This document shows, piece after piece, positions 1 through 8,842 of a stretch of 64,000 nucleotides of DNA; within the stretch, counting starts at the first letter, position 1; each line of letters begins with the position of its first letter. A program made the position numbers and the translations under genes. The notes beneath the pieces are model-generated. The model had not been told where the DNA came from, searched no databases, and saw nothing but the letters and a program-made list of their open reading frames with translations. Location of the stretch: the NCBI GenBank assembly GCA_002964805.2, contig PUDQ02000085.1, forward strand, positions 124,001-188,000, written 5' to 3'. The DNA is from Trametes villosa. Its lineage: Eukaryota; Basidiomycota; Agaricomycetes; Polyporales; Polyporaceae.

Positions 1-203
1 GACTTGAGGCTTGTAGCACACCGGCTCTGGACGGTACACTATAGGAGGGCCTGTAGCGAGAGTGGTTGATCTCGTCAGAGGTGAGAACGTTGCAGTTGTT
101 GAACAAGTTACGCGTAAGTCGGACCGTTTCCTAGACGAGACGTCCGGCATCCGCCGGTCGACGTCAGGGTAGGCTGAGACAATGCATAGTACAATGACAC
201 ATA

Positions 204-510
204 TGCATCAGCAGCAGTCGCGCCGACTCGTTGAGGGATATGGCGTCACGCTTCGGGCTGCTCCGATTAATGTAGACATCCCAAGAATGTGTGAATTGCC
301 CACAAAAGAGAGTGAGTATTGCGACCTTCCGCTCCCGGAGACTGACGTACAAATTGCGGGCAGGGACATGGATGTCGTGCACGAAAGTGAGTATATCGCA
401 GCAAAGCATTCAATACTGGAGTAGCAGAACACGTAACAGGCATTTCACAGGTACAATCGACGTCCGTAGGGATAACAAAAAGCAACGACAACAAAAGCTT
501 GGAAGGAAGG
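204..510. repeat. 3' flank of family copy F1, direct repeat of 2364-2693
   Basis: This sequence matches 2364-2693 in the same orientation. Shared blocks include GTCGCGCCGACTCGTTGAGG, GGGCTGCTCCGATTAATGT and GACTGACGTAC, with scattered small indels. Both copies lie directly 3' of a minus-strand family gene (F1 and F2), so the repeated unit is flank plus gene. No coding potential is seen here. Confidence 0.75.
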
Positions 511-1497
511 TTACGGTTCGATATACCGCGGAAGGTCGAGCACGTGCATATCATCCACGACACCCTCCGGCTGTTTGACCTTCCTCACGGGCACTGTAAA
601 GCGGATAGATTGCTTGCCCGGCCGAACCAGTACGCACGTCTGCCCATCCCGAAGGATATACTTCTCCTCGCCGAGGAGGATGTCCGCTTGTTTGATGCCG
701 TGCACGCGCTCGATCGACCGCAGCTTGCCGCACATCGGGATAGAGAGCCATGGCGTGTCGGCATCCGGGTTCGGGACGCCCCAGAGCTCATACTCGAAGG
801 GCGAGTTGACAGGGTTCCCAGTTGCGGTTTCGACGAAGTCCAGGCAGTATTCCGCGGCGGAAAGCGACCCGGGGAACAGCCGGATAGAGTACTTCGTCTC
901 GGGAATGGGTCGGATGAACACAAACTTGTTGTCGCAGGCAGATGTCGAAGCTTCGGGTTTAATCTGTGGGTATTAGACTAAGTGTCAGGTACTAGTATGC
1001 AAATAGCGTGATGAGTTGCTCACCCCTGTAGGTTCAACATACATAGCCAGAGTCTTCTTGCATGCTTCCATAGTGAAGTCGTACCCGTTCTCCTCTACAT
1101 CGTGTGCTAACATCTCGTCCACCTCTGCGTAAATCTCGGCAGGGGTCCCCTTGTAATGGCGGCTGGAGAGTTGCAAGAGATCGTAGTCGCTGCGTATCTC
1201 GAGTTCCGGATAACGTCGAAGGACGTTCTCAAGGCAGAGCGTACGGAACAGCACAGCTCCTGTGTCAGGCCCCGGCGGCGGGTGAATCGCTGGGGGAGGG
1301 ACTGCTGATTGTAACGAGTTAGGTGAGGCCGCCGTAGCTTCTCCGGTCTTGGGTGTGCGCTTCTTGTGGGGCCTTTTCACTTGAGTATACACATCCTGCG
1401 TGTTCGACGGCTGTAGAGTGGTTTTGACTTTAGTTCTAGATCCATATGCACATGTTATAGCAAGACGCACCTTGCGTGTCGATTTAGTCTTCGGCAT
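511..1497 (-). CDS. Clustered unknown-family protein, copy F1
   Basis: I recognise no known domain. The model has three exons: a 9-codon first exon (MPKTKSTRK, 1497-1471), a middle exon ending in the codons for EPTG near 1030, and a last exon 921-511 opening near IKPEAS. Conserved blocks shared with the other copies are GAVLFRT.C.ENVL.RYP, KGTPAEIY, AAEYCLDFVETATG, PFEYELWG.PNPDADTPWLS, LRDGQTC and FTVPVRK. The N-terminus is rich in Lys and Arg with a Pro-rich linker, which could be a nuclear signal (inference). The last exon looks beta-rich with no signal peptide or membrane segment. The start is chosen because all intact copies begin with the same short basic exon. The copy is intact and most similar to F2. 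Confidence 0.75.
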
Positions 1498-1639
1498 CGC
1501 AAGAGTTGCACTGCGGAGCGATGGCCTCGTGAAAGTAGCCTACAGCGATGTCAGCTTATATTTCTGGTAAGTTTGATAGAGATTGCGCACTGTGGTCGTG
1601 AAGAGGACAAGAGGGAACAGCTGTCGACGAAGAACAGAA

Positions 1640-2368
1640 TGTTAGCCACCATTGTCTGCTCGGTGCCGGACTGAGTCCGGCAACCACCGAGATCAATGCG
1701 CAAACTCCGACGACTTGGCGAACATAAGGACGTCGGGACCTGTCGGGACTGCTCAGATGCGCGAAAAGAGCCTCACGACGTTTACTATACGATGCCCTGA
1801 GCTCGGCTTGATCTTGAATGGAGTTCTTCGTACGTGTGATTTTGCATCTAGGTTCAATACATGTAGTTCCCAACTTCAGAGGGGCATCAAGCGTGGCCTC
1901 GACGAAGAATTTGAACGCGAGCCGCTCCGCGCAGAGAACCTACGTGTAAATTGGGGCGGTCGAACGTCATCTTTCGGCCTGAGAGGGGAGATTTCGTCAG
2001 AAACAGCTCAATCACACGTCCTCACACCCAGGAAACAACGCACCCGAACTGACCGGGCTCACAGCTGCCTTCAGTGCTCCCAGTACTTCTCCTGTCCACT
2101 CGACATAGGCATGCAAGCGCCGCAAGCGGTCCCCTCCGACGGTGCCGAGCTCCTCCTCCTGCATGGTCGACCATACGTTGTCCAGCTCCTCCGTGACCAG
2201 TTCGCGATCCTTCTGCACGAGCTCGACTAGGAGGAGGACCATATTGCTGAGCCCCAGACATATGTAGAGCGACCGCTTTCGCCAGAGGGGTGTTCGGAGG
2301 AAGTCGCGGAAGGACGCGAAGGCGGTTTGTGTGTGTGCGCGGATCGATGCGCGGTCCTCTGCGAGCAG
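1640..2368 (-). pseudogene. DUF6535 gene 3'-end remnant
   Basis: The minus strand encodes LVELVQKDRELVTEEL and RRLHAYVEWTGEVLGALKAA in an open frame near 2242-2012. This is nearly identical to the C-terminal exon of the DUF6535 gene at 15398-17710. Relative to that gene it lacks four codons (Val-Glu-Val-Leu) after VTEEL. The 3' flank down to about 1640 matches 17711-18080 in reverse, including TGCCGGACTGAGTCCGGCA. The N-terminal membrane part is absent, and the remnant stops at about 2368 where the F2 flank begins. It is a duplicated gene fragment and not a functional gene. Confidence 0.75.
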
Positions 2369-2693
2369 GAGTCGCGCCGACTCGTTGAGGGATATGGCGG
2401 CAGGCTTCGGGCTGCTCCGATTAATGTGGGGATCCCAGCAATGTATTGACTGACCACAAAGGTGTTAGTAGTACGACCTTGCAGTCCCGGTGACTGACGT
2501 ACCAGTTGCGAGCTAGATCCGGGTCCTGCGCTCGGTCAGTGATATGGATACGGTGCGTGGAACAGAGTGTATAGCGGCAAAGCATTGGAATGGCAAATGG
2601 TATATACAACACGTCAGCAGGCATTTCCCAGATACAATCCATGTCCGTAAAGATAGCGACAAAGCAATGATCACAGAAAACTTGAAAAAAGGG
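2364..2693. repeat. 3' flank of family copy F2, direct repeat of 204-510
   Basis: Second copy of the flank described at 204-510. It abuts the DUF6535 remnant on its right-coordinate side, at a junction near 2364-2368 that probably marks a recombination point. Confidence 0.7.
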
Positions 2694-3688
2694 CTACGGA
2701 TCGATATACCGCGGAAGGTCGAGCACGTCCATATCATCCACGACGGCCTCCGGCTGTTTGACTTTCCTCACGGGCACTGTAAAGCGGATAGACCGCTTTC
2801 CCGGCCGAACCAGTGCGCACGTCTGCCCGTCCCGAAGGATAAACTTCTCCTGGCCGAGGAGGATGTCCGCTTGTTTGATGCCGTGCACGCGCTCGATCGA
2901 CCGCAGCTTTCCGCACATCGGGATAGAGAGCCACGGTGTGTCGGCGTCCGGGTTCGGGATGCCCCAGAGCTCGTACTCGAAGGGCGAGTTGACGGGTGTC
3001 CCCGTTGCGGTCTCGACGAAGTCCAGGCAGTATTCGGCGGCGGAAAGCGACCCGGGGAACAGCCGGATGGAGTACTTCGTACCGGGAATGGGCCGGACGA
3101 ACACAGACTTGTTGTCGCAGGCAGATGTCGACGCCTTGGGTTTGATCTGTGGGTCGTAGACTTAGCGTCAGGTGTGCCAATAGCGTGAGACACGCAGGAC
3201 AACGTGACGAGATACGCACCCCTGTAGGCTCAACATACATAGCCAGAGTCTTCCTACTTGCTTCCATAATGAAGTCGTATCCGCTCCGCTTTACATCGTG
3301 TGCGAGCATCTCGTCCAGCTCGGCGTAGATCTCGGCCGGGGTCCCCTTGTAATGGCAGCCTGAGAGTTCCAAGAGATCGTAATCGTTGCGTATCTCGAGT
3401 CCCGGGTAACGTCTGAGAACGTTCTCAAGACAGAGTGTGCGGTATAACACGGCCCCGGGACCGGGGGCGGGGGCGGGGGGAGGAAGCGGCGGATTGGAAC
3501 TCGACGAGGCTGATGAGGAGCTAGGAGATGTGCGAGGCTGGCGAGACTTGGCTGTACGTTTGCGCGGCCGCTTCGCATCGTCATACGGCTGCTGCGCCTT
3601 CGACTTCGCAGGCTAAGGGGAGGTCATTGCGGGAGCTAGCCACAGAGCAATCGCAGTAGCGAACCTGACGCGTGGACTTGGCCTTCAT
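2694..3688 (-). CDS. Clustered unknown-family protein, copy F2
   Basis: Same three-exon plan as F1. Exon 1 is MKAKSTRQ (3688-3665) before a GTTCGC donor. The middle exon, most likely after CCCCTTAG, starts with PAKSKAQQPYDDAKRP and contains GAVLYRTLCLENVLRRYP and KGTPAEIYAELDEML. The last exon is 3104-2694 and ends in the conserved LDLPRYI motif. A Ser-rich and Pro-rich linker (SSSSASSSS, then PPLPPPAPAP) follows the basic region. The exon-2 start closely matches F5 (SAKAKAQQPYEDSKRP), which ties this copy to the array beyond 18 kb. Frame is intact. Function is unknown. Confidence 0.72.
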
Positions 3689-4258
3689 TTTCCGCGAAGA
3701 AGGTTGTATCAGAGTAGTTGCGCCGCGCTGATTCGTCGGAGGTGATCCGCTTGGAGTGCAATGTAGAGAGTACAGCAAGAGGCAGACGCGAGTGGTGGTT
3801 GAGAGAGCAGAGGAGTTGAGCTTAGGCGCTGATTCCAGACGGGTTGAATGACCCTTCGGCATTTGCCGCCGAGCTAGCCACACGCCGGGCCGGGATGACC
3901 GGGTAAGTGGCAATCATGAATGATTCAAGAAAGGCCGAAAGGACTCGGCGATTCAGAGTCGGCGAGGCTCGGCGCAACGGTCACCACTCGTAGCTCCCTC
4001 ACTGCGGTAGGCAGACATCCGAGTGCAAATCTTCGCATGAAAGTCCCTCGCACGAGAAGGCAGGCGGTTACCTCAAAGGGAGACACCTCGAATTCAGCAC
4101 TAGCACATAAAATAGTACGTCGCAAAAATCCTATTCAACTGCAAGTGGATACGGCCCGCTTTCCATGCAACATCGGGCGGTCTTAGACCACAATACAGTA
4201 CTCCCATCCAGGGCAGAGCCATTATCATACATATCGTACACATCAACTTGAAGGACCG
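3689..4258. other. Intergenic, no gene seen
   Basis: Upstream region of F2 and 3' region of the 4259-4837 gene. Short open frames occur on both strands but none has spliced continuity or a recognisable protein character. Confidence 0.5.
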
Positions 4259-4837
4259 TCACAAATCTCTCTGCGCGCGCCTATAGTTAGAAACCTGAGA
4301 ACCGTAGACGAGCGCCCTGAACGTCGCATGGCCTCCATCCACCTTCACCGCCGGAACCTCCTCCTCAATGTGCCCCCGGCGCTTCTCGTGTTGATGGTAA
4401 TGAAGAGGCTCTCCGTCACTGCGTGAGACGATTATACGCCGGTGCCAGGGTATTCTAGCTCCCGTGACCAGAACATCGTTCACGTGGTGAACTCCTGGCG
4501 AGCCCGCTTGAACGATCCGGATGGCGAGGGGGACGTTGTTGTTGCCGTTCGGAGGCTGAATGCCGTGGTCGTGGACCTGGACAAGGCCGTTGAGAGTGGC
4601 TCGTGGCCGCCACTGCGCGTCGAGTCCCTGGTTCCGCCTGCCGCGCTGGATGTACAACATCGACATGCCCCAGCTTGTACAGACGATTGCGATCCTGTCG
4701 TTGAGCTGGTTGGGAGCCGTATGGAAGTAATTCTCGAAGTACACATCGGCGGCTGTCTGTTCAACGAAGAGCAAGCCGGAGGACCCGATGAATAGTCCGT
4801 GCCGTGGGACCATTTCGTCACGAGGGCGATTCGCCAT
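4259..4837 (-). CDS. Hypothetical protein, 192 aa, single coding exon
   Basis: An uninterrupted frame begins MANRPRDEMVPRHG and ends RRAQRDL. I do not recognise a family. It has no signal peptide or membrane helix. Residues 20-110 alternate hydrophobic and polar positions (for example DRIAIVCTSWGMSMLYIQRG) and look beta-rich; the C-terminal third is rich in His, Arg and Glu. Support for a real gene comes from a plausible leader intron just upstream: GTACGT donor at 4904 and TTAG acceptor at 4840, two bases before the ATG. It lies between family copies F2 and F3 but shares no motif with them. A missed 3' intron is possible because the last codons follow a CAG/GTTTCT junction. Confidence 0.5.
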   Translation of the reverse strand: MANRPRDEMVPRHGLFIGSSGLLFVEQTAADVYFENYFHTAPNQLNDRIAIVCTSWGMSMLYIQRGRRNQGLDAQWRPRATLNGLVQVHDHGIQPPNGNNNVPLAIRIVQAGSPGVHHVNDVLVTGARIPWHRRIIVSRSDGEPLHYHQHEKRRGHIEEEVPAVKVDGGHATFRALVYGSQVSNYRRAQRDL

Positions 4838-5842
4838 GTCTAACGTGTAGTAAGTACGACGTCAGCGGTGGGTCGCGGACATGCAGTCAGTTAATTGAAC
4901 GTACGAAGGTAGTCGGAACTGAGTTGAAACGACAGCAACGAACGGAGTCAATCGCAGCTCGACCTGGCCCTATGAGTGTATCAGTAGCGGAATGAAAGGC
5001 AGGACACGCGTTGCGTACAGCTGCGAGCAGGGGATAAGCTGGAGACGTGGGAGAAGGGCTCCCTTGAAGCTCGGCTTTTATGGCAGAGGCGTAAGTGCCG
5101 CAGCACCATCGTGGCCAGCGATTCCCTCGCTGCCGCGCCCGATGTGACTCAATTTCATTGAACACAACCACCTGGGAGGCGCCATCGGTTGCCTGAGTAG
5201 GGACCGCCAGGTCCGAGGGTCTCCGAGGGTTTGCTGTTCGACGCGGGCCGCAGTTCATTGTCCTCCTTCCATTCTGAGGGATGAATCACCGCCCAGCCAA
5301 GCCCCGGGCCTTACCTGCTGGGGGGTGGGACCCTAATGGTGCGCGCTCTGATGCTCGTCGAGGCCGAGTTAGACACATGGCCAACGCTAGCAATCAAGGG
5401 TGGCCTAGACGAGGATCGAGGAGATTATTGTTGTGTGGGGCCGCGTTCCCGCGTTTGCCCCGCAGGCTTCATCAGTGATTGTTCGTCCTCCAGTCCATGC
5501 GCACGCCCCGCCGCAGTGGACGCGGAGTCATATCGAGGTGTTGCTTTGTTCGTGGGGTGCTATTCTTCTACGCAAGCAGCTGCGTCTCGTGGGGGTTTCG
5601 TGTAACTGTGGCCGTGAGAAGTCGATGGTGCGCCTGGGTTATAGCCCGCAATCATAAAAACGCACCCCTTCGTTTTCATTCCCTCCGCACGACCCGCAGG
5701 GAAACTCCCTCCCGGCTACCGAACCCTTGCGAACATAGCTCGAGCTTGACACCCGCACCCACACGATACCTTTTGGTGAGTCTCCTGAGTTGCATGTCTA
5801 GTGAGTTGAGACGCCGTAATTGAAACTCGCCTTGGATTGTAG
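4838..5842. other. Leader and intergenic region between divergent genes
   Basis: Holds the probable 5' leader and leader intron (4840-4904) of the minus-strand gene at 4259-4837, and the upstream region of family copy F3. A GTGAGT donor near 5775 and a TTGTAG acceptor just before the F3 ATG suggest a leader intron for F3 as well. No other gene is seen. Confidence 0.45.
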
Positions 5843-6687
5843 ATGTCTCATTCGCACAACCCGTACTACAGCGAGGGTGGTTCGCGGGCACCCCTCAGAA
5901 TGGGGGAAGAGCCTATGCAGACCCTCACTCCGCCGCCTAGTTCACCCCCTCCGGGACAGCTCGACGACGACGACGATCTACGGGTCCTTGCGCGCGATGT
6001 GTACAGGCAGGAGGCGCTGAGGCATCATCGGGGTATAGTACCGCAGGATGACTTCGAGATCTTGGTCCTCGGTAGCGACAAGCTTTCCGGCTTATCCATC
6101 CAGGATAAGATCAACTGGCTTCGGCAGGAGCGAGCGGACACAGAGACCGCGTACGGGTCTAGAGAGAAAGCGGAGAGAATCATCAAGGACTTCCTGGATG
6201 CAATCGTGGAACCTACCGGCGTGCGTCATTTTCAACTTCTTTCCACCGAGTCTATGCGCGTACTGACCGTCCTTTCCAGATGAAGCCCAAGCCGGGCAGC
6301 CGGAACGTGAAATATCTTGAAATCCCGGGCGAGGACGACCTGTCGCTCCGCTTCTGGCCGGGCTGCCTGGCGGATGTGGAGTATTGTATGGACTTCTTTC
6401 GGACGAAGGCGAAGACAGCCATCAACATGCCACCCGATTATGGGGTGTGGGTCATACCAGATCCTGCGATGCCTTGGATGTCGCCCACGACCACAGAGCT
6501 CCGGTCGCTCGAACGATCCCACGGCTTCAAATCGGAAGAACTCGTAGAAGGGCAGGAGAAATTCATACTCAGGGATGGTATGTATTGCCAGCTCGTCTAT
6601 CACGACAGAGCAGTCTTGCGTTTCAGGGTCCCAATGAGACCCGGAGTGTTGCTCGATGACGGTGTCCCCATAGCCGATCCGGAGTAG
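5843..6687 (+). CDS. Divergent family member, copy F3
   Basis: Two coding exons, 5843-6220 and 6280-6687, give about 261 aa. The intron falls exactly after EPTG, the same place as in F1, F2 and F5-F9, and exon 2 opens MKPKPG where they have IKPKAS. Shared landmarks are SLRFWPG...EYCMDF (SLRLFPG...EYCLDF in the others), LRSLERSHGF, EKFILRDG and LRFRVPMRP. The N-terminal half is diverged: a Pro-rich segment, five Asp in a row, then a helical stretch with DDFEILVLGSDKL. It lacks the short basic MPK..RK start. The ATG follows directly on a plausible acceptor, so the leader may be spliced. Function is unknown. Confidence 0.68.
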
Positions 6688-7453
6688 TCTAGCGACGCGA
6701 CGGTGATATGTGAACGGAGTACGTACAGGATGTCAGTGGTGTAGGTACCGATTGTACAATGTATCATGAGATGGCAATGAGTTCTTTCTGATCGTGCGTG
6801 CTGTGCTCACCATGTTAAGAGATATGGTGTCCTTCGCGGATCCTCGAACGTCCAGCGACGCAGAACCTCTAGTAAGTTGCCATCAGAGCCGCTTCTTTGA
6901 CTGCCGTGTGAGTTGTTGGATGTACCAGTCCTCATCAGCATAAGATACCAAGACTTGGAAGAGAAAGTGACGGCACAAGAGTACCAAGCTTACGATACCA
7001 GCACACAGACAGATGCAGACTTCGGACGGGGAGGGCCCAGTGGGAGGACGGGCTCTCGGCAAATGCCGGACGATCGGTTGACAGTCACTGCATCGCGATT
7101 CGCCCAGTACTAGTAGTTGTGCTACTTCCTCCGGCGTTCAACGTTCAACGTTCAACGTTCAATAGCACCGTACGATCGTCCAGGTGTATCGGATAGCCGA
7201 CACCTACGATTGTCACCCCAAAGGGCTCTACCACGGCAGTCCCCTTTGCTCTCGAGCGCATTGTGTTTGCCGCACTATTGTGCCTTACATTGACCGGCAT
7301 GTATATACACAGTGCTATGTGTGCCACTGGCCTCAGTCGCGTTTCTCTTCGCCCCAACACTGTTGTGTGAGCAGTGTCCCAAGGTTCGCATCTGTGCAGC
7401 TCTTCGTAAGTGTATAACTTGCTCCGCAGAGCGCTTACTCACATCCGCTACAG
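6688..7453. other. Intergenic and F4 upstream region
   Basis: No supported gene. It contains the GTTCAAC array at 7136-7163 and, near 7404-7453, a GTAAGT donor and a GCTACAG acceptor that would form a leader intron for F4, parallel to the arrangement in F3. Confidence 0.45.
7136..7163. repeat. (GTTCAAC)4 heptamer array
   Basis: Three perfect GTTCAAC units and a fourth ending in T, about 290 bp upstream of F4. The same heptamer array lies about 210 bp upstream of F9 at 23635-23660. Each junction makes the palindrome AACGTT. Confidence 0.85.
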
Positions 7454-8172
7454 ATGTCGCTCGTACCAGCACGCAGCCTCTACGCGAAACAAGGGCGTAA
7501 ACTGCATCCGGACTTGACTCCAGAGAACGACTTTTAGATCATGGTCCTAGGAAGCAACAAGCTCGACAACCACACAACCGAGGCGAAGCTCGAGTGGCTG
7601 AAGCAAGAATGGGAGGACACCGTCGCGGCGTACGGGTCCGTGCAGGCGGCTGAAGACAGCATCAAGAAGTCCTTGGACGCTATGGTAGACCCGCCGAGCG
7701 GCGTGAGTCGCATCCGCTTCTGTCCACTTCACGCCGTGCCTAATGTACCGACCGTACACTGCAGATGAAGCCGGAACACGGCAACCCAGACGTCAAGTAC
7801 ATCCGGATCCCCGACACGAACCTCTCTCTCCGCTTCTGGCCAGGCGCCGCGAGCATCATGGAATATTGCATGGACTTCGTCGAAACGGACACGAAGGAGC
7901 CGCTCAACGTGCCGGATGACTACGAGTTATGGTCGGTCCCGGATAGGTGGTTCGAGCCAGTGGCCAGACGGCTCGTGTCGCTTGAGCGCAGACACGGCAT
8001 CCCCGCAGACAAGATCGAGAAAGGCGAGGAGAAGCTCATCTTGCGGGATGGGATGCATTGCGATTTGATGCGGGATGGAGAGAGGGTAATGCGCTTCAAG
8101 GTGCCGGCGAGACCGCGTCCCATAGCGGCCGCTAGCAGCAAGCTCGAGGTCGAATACCTGGTGCCGCAGTAG
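7454..8172 (+). pseudogene. Divergent family member, copy F4, with in-frame TAG
   Basis: Closest relative of F3. From the ATG at 7454 the frame reads MSLVPARSLYAKQ and on to PENDF, then TAG at 7535-7537, then IMVLGSNKL. In F3 the same site reads QDDFEILVLGSDKL with GAG, so a single G-to-T change in the Glu codon accounts for the stop. Everything after it is intact: an intron of 62 nt (7703-7764) at the conserved place, then an exon 7765-8172 with SLRFWPG, EYCMDFVE, LVSLERRHGI and EKLILRDGMHC. A protein starting at the ATG at 7541 would keep the C-terminal domain. It also lacks the Pro-rich and Asp-rich N-terminus of F3. Probably a recent pseudogene or a shortened paralogue. Confidence 0.65.
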
Positions 8173-8842
8173 TAGCTCTGGCGGACACTGTATAGTAGGG
8201 TTTAGCAACGCACCACAGTGCTCTCTTCAACATCTTCCGGGTGCTCTGCTCGTGTGAGGACTTCACCATAAACCGCGGAGCTGAGGAACGATTGTCTTCC
8301 GCCCCCGAATGTGAGGCTAGTTCACAGGCCTGGTAGGGGCTGCCTACACCTTGACGCCGAAAGCACTCGGGCATGACTGTGCGAGTTTATACGATTCGTT
8401 GACCAAACATGCAAGAGCGCAACGAGGAGATGTGGATAGCGATAACGGCAGGAATGAGTGTGTTGATGTTGATATACTACTAAGGCATAAGAGAGACTAA
8501 GGGCAAAAGGGGACGACAAGCCAGCGTGCGCGTATCAGCGAAGGGTCCAACGAGTGTGTGCGAGCAGATGAAGGTGAAGGTGGGTGTGGTGTGTATGTAC
8601 GGCGGCGAATAATAGCTATAGATGAGGCGCAGCATACTGATATAATACGCAAGACAGGTTCCAGCGTCTGACGGAGTGCGAGGCGAGGCAGGAGCGAGGC
8701 GGCGGGATTAAAGAGCATGTTGAGAGGGAGCACAACCAACCGGCGAGCAGACTAGGATCCGAAGCTGTCCCATCCTCCACGTACGAACCCAACTCTAGTA
8801 CCACAAGGCGGGGGAAGGAGACGGAGACGGAGGCCAGCGAGA
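8173..8842. other. Intergenic, 3' sides of F4 and the PX kinase
   Basis: Convergent intergenic region that should contain the 3' untranslated parts of both neighbours. No gene or clear repeat seen. Confidence 0.45.
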
